From AWTP1-13 sp963820375 (lineage in GTDB: Bacteria > Pseudomonadota > Alphaproteobacteria > Rhizobiales > Hyphomicrobiaceae), in contig CAWFZX010000006.1 of assembly GCA_963820375.1 (NCBI GenBank), forward strand, positions 124,001 to 188,000: 64,000 nucleotides of DNA, given 5' to 3'. The notes beneath the pieces were generated by a model, which did no database searches, had not been told where the DNA came from, and saw only the letters and a program-made list of their open reading frames with translations. This document shows positions 27,204 to 37,049 of this stretch, one piece after another. A program made the translations under genes and the position numbers. How positions within the stretch are numbered: the first letter of the stretch is position 1; every line of letters starts with the position of its first letter.

Positions 27204-28496
27204 ATGCCGGATACGCCGAATACCGCACCGGGTTTCTCGACGCTGTCCATCCATGCCGGCGCCGCGCCCGATCCGTCGACGGGCGCGCGCGTGACGCCGA
27301 TTTACCAGACCACCTCCTATGTCTTTAACGACGTAGACCACGCCGCCTCGCTGTTTGGCCTGGAGGCGTTCGGCAATATCTACACGCGCATCGGTGGGCC
27401 CACCCAGAGCGTCCTGGAACAGCGCATTGCCGCCCTCGAAGACGGCACCGCCGCCCTTGCCGTCGCCTCGGGGCACGCGGCGCAGGCCTTGGTGTTCCAC
27501 ACCCTCTTGGAGCCGGGCGATGAGTTCGTGGCAGGCCGGCAGCTCTACGGCGGCTCCGTCAACCAGTTCAACCACTCCTTCAAGAAGTTCGACTGGCGCG
27601 TCAACTGGGCGGACGCCACCGACCCCGCCAGCTTTGCAAAAGCCGTCACGCCGAAGACCAAGGCGATCTTTTGCGAGTCGATTGCCAATCCCGGCGGCAT
27701 CATTGTCGATCTGCCGGCCATTGCGGCCATCGCCCGCAAGGCCGGGGTGCCGTTCATCGTCGACAACACACTGGCGACGCCCTATCTGTGTCGGCCGAAG
27801 GATTTCGGCGCCGATATCATCGTGCATTCCTTGACCAAGTTCCTTGGCGGGCACGGCAATTCGATCGGCGGGGCGATCGTCGACTGCGGCACCTACGATT
27901 GGCTTGGCGCCAAGCAGAAATACGCAACGCTCGTCGATCCAAACCCAAGCTACAACGGCCTGCGCCTGGCCGAGACCTTCGGCAATTTCGCCTTCGCCAT
28001 CGCCTGCCGCGTCATGGGGTTACGCGACCTGGGGCCGGCGATCTCGCCCTTCAATGCCTTTTTGATCCTGACCGGCATCGAGACTTTGCCGCTGCGCATG
28101 GCAAAGCACTGCGAAAACGCCATCGCCGTTGCCAAACATCTGGAGAAGCACAAAAAGATCGAATGGGTGAACTACGCGGGTTTGCCCAAGAACCGCTACC
28201 ATGCGCTGGCCGGCAAGATCTGCCCCAAGGGGGCGGGCAGCGTCTTTACCTTCGGTGTCAAGGGCGGTTACGAGGCGGGCGTCAAGCTCGTCTCCAACGT
28301 CAAGCTGTTTTCCCATCTTGCCAATATCGGCGATGTGCGCAGCCTGATCATCCATCCGGCTTCGACGACGCATCGCCAACTCACCGACGAGCAGCGCACC
28401 GCCGCCGGTGCCGGACCGGATGTGGTACGCGTCTCGATCGGCATCGAGGACGCCGCCGATATCATCGCCGATCTGGAACAGGCGCTCGCGGCCTGA
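27204..28496 (+). CDS. metY: O-acetylhomoserine sulfhydrylase (MetY type)
   Basis: 430 residues of the Cys/Met PLP-dependent family. The signature elements are YTRIGGPTQSVLEQRIAALE, the substrate segment RQLYGGSVNQFNHSFKKF and the PLP lysine in HSLTKFLGGHGNSIGG. Length and the insert at 120-140 fit MetY (sulfide incorporation into O-acetylhomoserine, making homocysteine) better than MetZ or MetB. TAAGGAG precedes the ATG at 27204. It may be controlled by the leader described above. Convergent with the dehydratase gene. Confidence 0.92.
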   Translation: MPDTPNTAPGFSTLSIHAGAAPDPSTGARVTPIYQTTSYVFNDVDHAASLFGLEAFGNIYTRIGGPTQSVLEQRIAALEDGTAALAVASGHAAQALVFHTLLEPGDEFVAGRQLYGGSVNQFNHSFKKFDWRVNWADATDPASFAKAVTPKTKAIFCESIANPGGIIVDLPAIAAIARKAGVPFIVDNTLATPYLCRPKDFGADIIVHSLTKFLGGHGNSIGGAIVDCGTYDWLGAKQKYATLVDPNPSYNGLRLAETFGNFAFAIACRVMGLRDLGPAISPFNAFLILTGIETLPLRMAKHCENAIAVAKHLEKHKKIEWVNYAGLPKNRYHALAGKICPKGAGSVFTFGVKGGYEAGVKLVSNVKLFSHLANIGDVRSLIIHPASTTHRQLTDEQRTAAGAGPDVVRVSIGIEDAADIIADLEQALAA

Positions 28497-28511
28497 GAGG
28501 CGGCCGATCTG

Positions 28512-28538
28512 GGGCCCATCTAGGGCCCATCTAGGGCC
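28512..28538. repeat. 11-bp tandem repeat GGGCCCATCTA
   Basis: About 2.5 perfect copies of GGGCCCATCTA lie end to end. They fall between the convergent metY and dehydratase genes, and the middle copy supplies the TAG stop of the dehydratase (28531-28533). This is probably a slippage product. Confidence 0.65.
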
Positions 28539-29505
28539 CTGGCGTCTGCCCCGCCAGGACATTGGCGAACAGCTCGCGATCGATGTTGCCACCGCTCAGG
28601 ATCAGGCCGACCCGCTTGCCCAGCATGCTGCTGCGCTCCTTGATGAGGGCGGCTAGCGGGGCGGCGCCGGCGCCTTCGGCCAGGTTGTGGGTGTCGACAT
28701 AGTAGGCGCGGATCGCATCGGCAATTTCCTCCTCCGTGACGCGGATCACGCGCGCTGCACCGCGGCGGATGATCTCGACCGGCTCCGCCACCGGCACGCG
28801 GCAAGCCAGGCCGTCGGCAAAGGTGGCAGCCGAGTTGGTATTGACGAGCTGGCCTTGTGCAACCGACAAGGCAACGGCCGGCGCCGCTTCTGCCACCACG
28901 CCGATGATCTCGGTCTTGAGGCCCAACAGGTCGCGCACCGAAATGAGGCCGCAGATTCCCGATCCCATGCCGATCGGGGCGTAGATGGCATCCAGGTGCG
29001 GAACCGCCTGCAACAGCTCCAGCGCATAGGTGGCGACGCCTTTCACCAGCTCGGCGTGGAAGGATGGTACGTAGTGGTAGCCGTGCTCGTCGGCATAGCG
29101 TGCCGCATGCGGCCGACATTCGTCGAAATCGGCGCCGATCACGATCAGCTCGGCAGCCAGGGCCTGCATGGCCGCATTCTTTTCGTTGGAGTTGCCGCGT
29201 GGCACGAAGATGGTACACGCCAGGCCAGCGCGCGCCGCGGCCAGCGCGATGGATTGGCCATGGTTGCCGCGCGTTGCCGTAACCACGCCCCTGCAGCGCT
29301 GGTCGCTCTGTTTCAGGGCGGCCATGTAGGTCACGCCACCCCTCACCTTGAAGGCACCGATCGGCGTGTGGTTCTCGTGCTTGACCCACACCTGCGCGCC
29401 GGTGCGTTTGGCCAGCAGCGGCCAGGCATGCTGCGGCGTCGGCGGTACGACGCTGCGCACGAGTGGGACGGCCGCTTCAAGCTCTGCCAGCGTAAAAAGT
29501 GCCAT
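28531..29505 (-). CDS. Threonine dehydratase-like PLP enzyme
   Basis: 324 residues of the fold-II PLP family. The lysine is K53 in TPIGAFKVRGG, followed by ATRGNHGQSIALAA and a terminal LSGGNID. The phosphate-binding loop reads IGMGSGICG instead of the usual GGGGL, a variant seen in this subfamily. It deaminates a hydroxyamino acid such as threonine, serine or hydroxyaspartate. There is no regulatory ACT domain, so it is not the biosynthetic IlvA. It is followed closely by the hydroxyacid dehydrogenase gene upstream on the same strand (59-bp gap). Confidence 0.85.
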   Translation of the reverse strand: MALFTLAELEAAVPLVRSVVPPTPQHAWPLLAKRTGAQVWVKHENHTPIGAFKVRGGVTYMAALKQSDQRCRGVVTATRGNHGQSIALAAARAGLACTIFVPRGNSNEKNAAMQALAAELIVIGADFDECRPHAARYADEHGYHYVPSFHAELVKGVATYALELLQAVPHLDAIYAPIGMGSGICGLISVRDLLGLKTEIIGVVAEAAPAVALSVAQGQLVNTNSAATFADGLACRVPVAEPVEIIRRGAARVIRVTEEEIADAIRAYYVDTHNLAEGAGAAPLAALIKERSSMLGKRVGLILSGGNIDRELFANVLAGQTPGP

Positions 29506-29564
29506 GCGCTTGCCTTTTCTTCGATGCTGCCGATCGCAATGCTGCTGGAGTTTGTGCGCGCGGT

Positions 29565-30557
29565 CTAGCCGTGCGCTGCCTCGCGGGGCAGGTCGACCAG
29601 GTGTTCGACCGGCTCGCCCCGCCAGTAGCGCTGCAGGTTGGCGAACACAAAGGCCATCTTTGCCATAAAGGCATCGCGCGTGCCCGCCGAGATGTGCGGT
29701 GTGAGGACGACGTTGCGGAAGCGATAGAGCGGGTGGTCGGGCAACGGCGGCTCGGGGTCGAACACGTCGAGAGCGGCACCGGCGAGATGCCCGCTCTCCA
29801 GCGCTGCGACGAGAGCTGCCTCGTCGAGCACACCGCCGCGGCAAGTATTGATGAGATAGGCCCCCGGGCGCATGCGCTGGAGCGTGTCGCGGTTGATGAT
29901 TTTGCGGGTCGCCGGCGTCACCGGTACGTGCAGCGTCAGGATTTCAGAACGCGCCAACAGCTCCTGCAAGCTGACGGGCTCGACGCCAAGCTCGGCCTCT
30001 AGCGCCGGCGGCATGGCCAGGATGTCGCAATAGCTGACGTCGACGTCGAACGGCCGCAGCCGCCGTGCTACCGCCTTGCCGATGCGGCCGAGACCGAGGA
30101 TGCCGATGCTGCGCCCGGCCAGATCGCGGGTGACCGGCCGGATGGCATTGACGTGGAAGCGGCCCTGGCGCAGCTCGCTGTCGGCGTAGGGCAGCATCCG
30201 CAGCACCGAGAGCATGAACATGATGGTCTGCTCGGCCACGCTTTCCGCCGTGCCGCCGGGGGTGAGCGCCAGGGGAATATTGCGCTTGGCCAGGGCCTGC
30301 CAGGCCACGGTGTCGTGGTAGCCCACCCCTTGGTGGTGGACAAAGGCGAGCTGGGGTGCGGCGGCAACCAGCTCTTCGCCGAAGCGCGTGGCGGCGACGA
30401 TCACCGCATCGACGTCGGCCAGTTTTCGTTTGCGCTCGGCGTCGTCGTCATGCTCGAGCGTCAGCAACTCGACGTCATCGCCGGCCGCCGCCCGGATCAT
30501 GGCGTAGAGAGCTTCCTCCCCGTGGCTGTTGTAGAACACACGCTTGCGATTGCGCAT
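29565..30557 (-). CDS. D-2-hydroxyacid dehydrogenase
   Basis: 330 residues of the D-isomer-specific 2-hydroxyacid dehydrogenase family. The NAD(P) motif is GLGRIGKAVARRL (about 153-165) and the catalytic triad is visible: Arg in NTCRGGVLDE, Glu in DVFDPEPPL and His in LTPHISAGT. It has no ACT domain, so it is not a classical SerA. Substrates of this group include hydroxypyruvate, glyoxylate and phosphoglycerate. It lies 59 bp upstream of the dehydratase gene and divergent from the maleate-isomerase-like gene. Confidence 0.88.
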   Translation of the reverse strand: MRNRKRVFYNSHGEEALYAMIRAAAGDDVELLTLEHDDDAERKRKLADVDAVIVAATRFGEELVAAAPQLAFVHHQGVGYHDTVAWQALAKRNIPLALTPGGTAESVAEQTIMFMLSVLRMLPYADSELRQGRFHVNAIRPVTRDLAGRSIGILGLGRIGKAVARRLRPFDVDVSYCDILAMPPALEAELGVEPVSLQELLARSEILTLHVPVTPATRKIINRDTLQRMRPGAYLINTCRGGVLDEAALVAALESGHLAGAALDVFDPEPPLPDHPLYRFRNVVLTPHISAGTRDAFMAKMAFVFANLQRYWRGEPVEHLVDLPREAAHG

Positions 30558-30672
30558 CGCCCTTCCCTTCGCTGTATTGCCGTAGGCCTGAAGGCCCGAT
30601 CTCGGTTAGTCTCCCTGATCGCCATGCAACAATGGCGCGCAAAACGCACGGGCTGCTCACAGGAGACAACTC

Positions 30673-31419
30673 ATGCCAGACGTTTTGGGCTGGCGGCGTA
30701 CGTTCGGCGTCTTAGCCCCATCAACCAACACCGTCGTACAACCCGACTTCGATGATATGCGCCCTGCCGGCGTCACCAACCACTACAGCCGCATCTTCAC
30801 GCCAAACGTCAAGGGCCTAAGCAACGAGACGTTCCGCGCCGGCATTGCGACCATCAGCAGCAACGTCTTGGATGCGCTCCACAGCGTCATGACCTGCGAG
30901 CCCGACCACCTGGTGATGGGCATGTCCGGCATCACGTTCCTGGGGGGCATCAAGGGCGCGGACGCGTTTGTGCGCCAGATCGAGGACACCGCCGGCATCC
31001 GCATTACGATCGGCAGCCATGCCGCGGCGGCAGCGCTCAGGGCTTATGGCGCTATTTCTCGGATCGCGATCCTTTCGCCCTACTGGCCGGTCATGAACGA
31101 GGAGGTGAAGCGCTACTTTACGGACGCCGGCTTCCAGGTCGTACGCGATCTGGCCATGCAATGTACGTCCTGGACCGCAATTGCGGCGGTGCCGCCGGCG
31201 CAATGCCGCGATGCTTTACGGCGGCTGGACGGCGATGACGTCGATGCCATCGTTCAGGTCGGCACCAATCTTTCCATGCTGCGATTGGCGGCCGCGGCCG
31301 AACTGTGGCTCGGCAAGCCCGTTGTGGCCATCAATGCCGCCACCTACTGGCATGCGCTGCGCAGCAATGATATTCGCGAGCCGATCGCCGGCTTCGGGAG
31401 GTTCATGGAGGCGTTCTGA
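30673..31419 (+). CDS. Maleate isomerase / Asp-Glu racemase-like protein without the catalytic cysteines
   Basis: 248 residues opening TFGVLAPSTNTVVQPDFDDM, as in maleate cis-trans isomerases and arylmalonate decarboxylases. The two cysteine positions of the superfamily are not Cys here: the first region reads VMGMSGITFLGG and the second VQVGTNLSML. A subfamily with GMS and GTNL at these places exists to my memory, but its reaction is unknown to me. It may therefore use different chemistry. It lies between the hydroxyacid dehydrogenase and the monooxygenase genes. Confidence 0.75.
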   Translation: MPDVLGWRRTFGVLAPSTNTVVQPDFDDMRPAGVTNHYSRIFTPNVKGLSNETFRAGIATISSNVLDALHSVMTCEPDHLVMGMSGITFLGGIKGADAFVRQIEDTAGIRITIGSHAAAAALRAYGAISRIAILSPYWPVMNEEVKRYFTDAGFQVVRDLAMQCTSWTAIAAVPPAQCRDALRRLDGDDVDAIVQVGTNLSMLRLAAAAELWLGKPVVAINAATYWHALRSNDIREPIAGFGRFMEAF

Positions 31420-31450
31420 ACGCCGCCGGAGACCAAGGGCGACATGGGCC

Positions 31451-31505
31451 AGCCAACTCGGCCAACACTGTTGGCCAATGCTATCTTGGCCAACGCTCTT
31501 GGCCA
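31451..31505. repeat. Array of TTGGCCA palindromes upstream of the monooxygenase
   Basis: TTGGCCAA or its near copies occur at 31471-31478 and 31486-31493, and TTGGCCA at 31499-31505. A perfect hairpin, GGCCAAC-act-GTTGGCC, spans 31460-31476. The elements lie 70-120 bp before the likely start of the Baeyer-Villiger-type gene, so they may be operator sites, or a low-complexity remnant. Confidence 0.6.
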
Positions 31506-31572
31506 GCTATTTGGGGCAGCGATCTTGCAGCTCGAGAAGGGCTCAGGAGCAGGAAAAGGACCAAAACGGGAT

Positions 31573-33195
<1,623 letters not shown>

Positions 33196-33213
33196 AGCTG
33201 GAGCGGCCGTGCC

Positions 33214-34842
33214 CTAGCGGAACCCGCCTACGCGCCCGGCCTGTTCGGAAATCACCCGGGCGTTGTCGAGATCTGGCGTCCCGGCCGGTTCGCCCTTGAT
33301 CAACACCTTGGGGCTCGACCAAACCGGCAGCCGCGGACAGCCGCCGCAACTTGCCTTGTAACTCATGATGTCGCGCCATTTGGTGCCGTTCACAAAACCA
33401 TGGCCGTAGGGGAACGGCGTCATATTCTTGTCGATCGAGGTGTCGTGCCGTGCGCCGATGAGGTGGCCGATCTCGTGGGCCAGCGAATAGGACGAGGCGG
33501 CACATTCATGGTGCACGACCGCAAAGGCGTCGCTGGCATCGGCGAACACGCGCGTTGCTAGTCCGCATCCGCTGGCGTCATCGACGATGAGTACCACCAC
33601 GTCGGCATGATGCCTCTCGCGCAGCCCGTGCACCTCCTCCATAAAGCCGTCGCCCTTGTCGACCATGCGATAGAGGTGGTCGAAGTGCTCCCCATCCTTG
33701 TCTTCGGCATAGTCGGTCTGGTAGGCGTGCACGAGCCTCAGCTTGACGTTGCCGAGGTTGCTCATGCGGAAGGACTCGTTTCCCTCTTCGATGGCAAGAT
33801 CGATGAGTTCACGTTTGACGTCCGCATAGTTGCTGGCCGTCTTTTGGGTGAAGGCGACGAGCACGTCGATGACGATGTCCTTGCCGTGTGGCGCGGCTTT
33901 CGCCTTGGCTAAGGCGCCTTTGCCGGCGTTGGCGGCGGCCATCTTCGGCGGCTGTTTCCTGCTCTGCGGCAACGGCGGACGCAGCAGGGCGGTCAACGGC
34001 CGCAGCATGCTGGCGTCGCCTTGCTGGATCAGCGGGTCATCGCGCAGGTTGGGGTCGTTGTTGCGCATGCGCGCCGGCATCGGCGCATGTTCCTGCGGCA
34101 TGCGATCCTCGCCCATCTCGACGACGGCATGCATCTCGCCGCCCATGTGTCGGATGGAATAGATGCGCCCCTCGTGCTGGACCGTGCCGGCCATTTTTCC
34201 GCCCGGCCACCACATCAGCGTGGCCGGCGCATCGGTGCCGTCGACGGTGCCGCGCCAGACGCACATGGTGGGTTTGACGTCGACGCTGGCGCGGGTGATG
34301 GTCAACACCTTGTCGGCGCTGAGCCTGACGATGATCTTTGCCGCGTCGTGTGCGGCCGCCGGCGTGTTGGCATCCTTGTCTTTGGTGAGCGCGTATTCGA
34401 CGGTTGGGGCGCGCGGCGCCATCATCATGCCGACCCCCATGCTGGCGCGGGAGGCCTTGGCGAGATCCATCATCGACTTTTGCTTGTCGTCCATCTGCAT
34501 GTCGGCCGGGGGGGAGTGGAAGACGTGGTTCCAGTCGCCGCCCAGCTGATCCACGCCCACGCCGTGTTGCGCGGCGGCCTTTTTGACGGCCTCGACGTTG
34601 CGCTTGGGGACCGCCCACATTTCGGTCTTGGTGAGGGTCAAGACCTGGCCCTTGGCCTTGCCGGCGTGGCGTTTGATGGCATTGTAGAGCGCCGAGCCCT
34701 GCGGCGGCAGCTTCGACATAATAAGCGGCACGCGCTCCTGGTCGTCCTGGGCAAGGGCCGGGGGCACGGCCTGGGCGAGGAGAGAGCCAGCCAGTGCCGC
34801 CGCACCGGCAACGCGCAAACCGGCAACGCGCAAGCTGATCAT
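33214..34842 (-). CDS. Secreted reprolysin-like metzincin protease (copy A)
   Basis: 542 residues. A signal peptide (about 1-31, ending ALAQ) is followed by a long N-terminal region of about 290 residues and a metalloprotease domain. The zinc motif is HEIGHLIGARHD (456-467) with the Met-turn DIMSYK downstream, a combination typical of M12/M72 metzincins. The C-terminus has SCGGCPRLPVWSSP. The prodomain has an isolated Cys in PTMCVWRG that could act as a cysteine switch. It is a clear paralogue of 39839-41470. Convergent with the monooxygenase gene. Confidence 0.87.
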   Translation of the reverse strand: MISLRVAGLRVAGAAALAGSLLAQAVPPALAQDDQERVPLIMSKLPPQGSALYNAIKRHAGKAKGQVLTLTKTEMWAVPKRNVEAVKKAAAQHGVGVDQLGGDWNHVFHSPPADMQMDDKQKSMMDLAKASRASMGVGMMMAPRAPTVEYALTKDKDANTPAAAHDAAKIIVRLSADKVLTITRASVDVKPTMCVWRGTVDGTDAPATLMWWPGGKMAGTVQHEGRIYSIRHMGGEMHAVVEMGEDRMPQEHAPMPARMRNNDPNLRDDPLIQQGDASMLRPLTALLRPPLPQSRKQPPKMAAANAGKGALAKAKAAPHGKDIVIDVLVAFTQKTASNYADVKRELIDLAIEEGNESFRMSNLGNVKLRLVHAYQTDYAEDKDGEHFDHLYRMVDKGDGFMEEVHGLRERHHADVVVLIVDDASGCGLATRVFADASDAFAVVHHECAASSYSLAHEIGHLIGARHDTSIDKNMTPFPYGHGFVNGTKWRDIMSYKASCGGCPRLPVWSSPKVLIKGEPAGTPDLDNARVISEQAGRVGGFR

Positions 34843-34897
34843 CGACGCAACCTCGCTTTAGCGATGCAACTGTTGGGCTTGAGCTGGCAAGCAGGCC

Positions 34898-35644
34898 TCA
34901 TCGGGATGGCTCCCCGCCGGGGCGACCGACGGCCATCAGCTTGCCGATGAAGGCGAGCGGACCCGTCGGCGTGCCCGTGGCGGAACCTCCGTCTGGCTCC
35001 TGGCTGACGGCAAGGGTGGCGTTGAGGAGGGATGCCGGCGAGAAAGGCGCCGGACAGGGCGCCGTCAGCGCTTCCGGGCCGGCGAGGACGCCGAGTGCTT
35101 CCGGGGCTGGTACCCCCTCGCGCATGATCCAAAGTTGATAGTTGCGCCCCGGTCGCGGCTGCGCCGTGACCGCGCGGGCGGTGATCTTGCAGGCGTTGAG
35201 GTCGACCCTGACCACAAACGCTGGGTTCATCATCTCGTCTGCGGTGGAGGTGCCGGCGGCGCGATAAAGCTCCGCCACCAACAGCGTCGGCTCGACAATG
35301 CGCTCATGCAGAAACCAGCCCACGGCGAGGCCCACGCAAGCTGCCAGTGCCGTGGCGGCGGCGGCAATGCTGCGCCAGCGCCGGGCATGGCGACGCAGCA
35401 AGGCCACTTCGGCGGATCGCGGAGCCGAAATGCGATTGAGGATGGCGTCGAAAAGCTGCGCCGGCGGCTCTACCTCTGGGACCTGCTGGCTCAACGGTGC
35501 CAGCCGCCGCTCCCAGGCGCCGATGGCCGTGGCCAATGCCGGATCGCGACGCCGGCGCACGTCGACCGCCGAGCGTTCGCTGGGATCCAGGGAGCCGAGC
35601 ACGTACTCGGCCGCCAATCCGTCGATATCGTCTTCCTCAGTCAT
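34898..35644 (-). CDS. Anti-sigma factor (RskA-like)
   Basis: 248 residues. An N-terminal cytoplasmic sigma-binding helix region (EDDIDGLAAEYVLGSLDPSE) is followed by one membrane segment (about 92-115: IAAAATALAACVGLAVGWFL) and a periplasmic domain with ITARAVTAQPRPGRNYQLW, the layout of RskA-type anti-sigma proteins. It should bind and silence the sigma factor next door until released by regulated proteolysis. Its ATG overlaps the sigma gene's TGA (ATGA). Confidence 0.88.
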   Translation of the reverse strand: MTEEDDIDGLAAEYVLGSLDPSERSAVDVRRRRDPALATAIGAWERRLAPLSQQVPEVEPPAQLFDAILNRISAPRSAEVALLRRHARRWRSIAAAATALAACVGLAVGWFLHERIVEPTLLVAELYRAAGTSTADEMMNPAFVVRVDLNACKITARAVTAQPRPGRNYQLWIMREGVPAPEALGVLAGPEALTAPCPAPFSPASLLNATLAVSQEPDGGSATGTPTGPLAFIGKLMAVGRPGGEPSR

Positions 35645-36186
35645 TGACCAAGACAGCTCTTGATCTGCTCCAGGCTGCGACGCAGCCACGTTTTTACGGT
35701 TGGGACGGGGCGGTTCAGCCGACGAGCGATGTCCTCGCGGGTCAAACCGTAGTAGTAGGCGAGTAACACTATCTCCCTCTTTTCAGGTTCGAGCTCGTTC
35801 AGGCAGGCATACAGCCGGCGCATTTCCTCCAGTTGCTCGTAGTTGGCGCTGGGATCGTCCTCGCCGGGCAATTGCAGCAGTTGCGGGCTCTCCTCCAGCG
35901 ATACCATCGTCTTACGTTTGGCCTCGTCCAGGGCGCGGTTGCGGGCAATGGTTGCCAGCCACGTGATCGGTGAGCTGGCCGCGGGGTCGTAGTCGACTGC
36001 GTTTTGCCACACGCGAACATAGACTTCTTGCAAGACTTCATCCGCCAGATCGCGGCGCCCTAAGATACGGACGACGATGCCATAAAGTTTCAGTGAGGTG
36101 GCCGCATAGACGGCTTTAAAGGCAGCCTGATCGCCCTGGGCCACACGCCCGAGCGCCTCGATCAGCTGCTGCCTGGACAAGGGCAT
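35641..36186 (-). CDS. ECF RNA polymerase sigma factor (SigK-like)
   Basis: 181 residues with sigma region 2 (LADEVLQEVYVRVWQNA, then WLATIARNRALDEAKR) and region 4 (LEPEKREIVLLAYYYGLTRE, then RLNRPVPTVKTWLRR). No region 3, so it is an ECF sigma. The pairing with an RskA-like anti-sigma points to the SigK group. The ATG at 36184-36186 is the first that gives an ordinary length. It is transcribed with the anti-sigma gene and away from the small secreted protein gene. Confidence 0.92.
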   Translation of the reverse strand: MPLSRQQLIEALGRVAQGDQAAFKAVYAATSLKLYGIVVRILGRRDLADEVLQEVYVRVWQNAVDYDPAASSPITWLATIARNRALDEAKRKTMVSLEESPQLLQLPGEDDPSANYEQLEEMRRLYACLNELEPEKREIVLLAYYYGLTREDIARRLNRPVPTVKTWLRRSLEQIKSCLGQ

Positions 36187-36516
36187 GTCGTTTATCTCGC
36201 CGCACCCTCTTTTTGAGGCGAAACGCCGCGCACGCAAGCTGTGACCAGATTGACGACAGGTCAAGCGCCGCGCGCGTCCCGCGTTTGCCAACGAACATTT
36301 TCCCTAGGCAATGGTGGGCCAAAATCGGGCTTTTTGGCTTGTTGCAGAGGCCTCTAGGCAGGTGGCCCCGCCCACCATGATGTGCATCAGCGTACGCATT
36401 TTTTGCCTGGACTTTGAAACCTTTTTGGCGCTGACTCGTATCTGCACACAGCGAGCGACGAAAGACGCGTCGCTGCTCCTGATCGGGAGATCATTGGCAG
36501 TTATAGGGAGATCGAT
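36187..36516. promoter_or_regulatory. 330-bp divergent region, sigma operon and small secreted protein
   Basis: No gene is visible. It must hold the promoters of the sigma/anti-sigma operon and of the secreted protein. Towards the right gene there is a strong ECF-like promoter (see next entry) and a short hairpin GGTGG-CCCCG-CCACC (36361-36375). Towards the sigma gene, no matching element was found, so autoregulation is not evident. Confidence 0.5.
36416..36442 (+). promoter_or_regulatory. Candidate ECF-sigma promoter
   Basis: GAAACC (36416-36421), a 15-base spacer and CGTATC (36437-36442) match the usual ECF promoter architecture (a -35 with AAC and a -10 with CGT). It would start a transcript near 36450 with a 5' leader of about 65 bases before the secreted protein gene at 36517. 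The neighbouring ECF sigma is the natural candidate to use it. Confidence 0.5.
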
Positions 36517-36828
36517 ATGAAGCGTTTTGCACTTGCTTTCGTTGCCGTTGCTGCGCTGAGCGCTCCAGCTTTGGCAGCTGACTGCGCGAAGGACTACAAG
36601 GCATTCTGGGACAATCTCGACCGCTCGCGGATGGCAAAGATGTCGCCCGAGCAATTCGCCGATCTGAGCCGCACGGCTCTGCGCGGCTACGACGCCTGCA
36701 ACGCCGGTGACGAGCGGTTCTCGGCGAATAACTTCTTCAAGGAGCTCGATAAGGTCGGTCCGAACTCGAAGGCCTCCGACATCTTCAAGAGCGGCGCTTT
36801 TGCGGCACCCGGCGCAAAGAAGAAGTAA
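36517..36828 (+). CDS. Small secreted protein of unknown function
   Basis: 103 residues. A classical signal peptide (MKRFALAFVAVAALSAPALA, cut after the second Ala-x-Ala) leaves a mature protein of about 83 residues with two Cys (ADCAKDY and YDACNAG) that could form a disulfide. The body is helical and charged, and the tail is Lys-rich (APGAKKK). Not recognised. It lies behind an ECF-like promoter and before a strong terminator, so it is probably a stand-alone transcript and a direct target of the neighbouring sigma factor. Confidence 0.78.
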   Translation: MKRFALAFVAVAALSAPALAADCAKDYKAFWDNLDRSRMAKMSPEQFADLSRTALRGYDACNAGDERFSANNFFKELDKVGPNSKASDIFKSGAFAAPGAKKK

Positions 36829-36856
36829 GCCCATCTTTTTGTAAATTCGACACGAC

Positions 36857-36886
36857 CTGCGGGCGCCGATGGCTCGGCGCCCGCAG
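36857..36886 (+). terminator. Strong Rho-independent terminator
   Basis: A perfect 13-bp stem, CTGCGGGCGCCGA (36857-36869) with TCGGCGCCCGCAG (36874-36886), around a 4-base loop and followed by TTTGCGTTTG. It closes the small secreted protein transcript 28 bp after its stop codon and separates it from the M16 protease genes. Confidence 0.9.
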
Positions 36887-37049
36887 TTTGCGTTTGCCTG
36901 CCTCCTTTTCCGGCCCGACGGCACACCCACCCCGGCTGCCCAAGCCCTTCAAAGTTTACGCTAATTGCGGCGGCAGCGCTGCAAGCCTATCGACGCTCGG
37001 GGGCGCAAGAGGTAGCTTGAGGCGCAAATCCCTGGCCGAGGAGTGCTGG

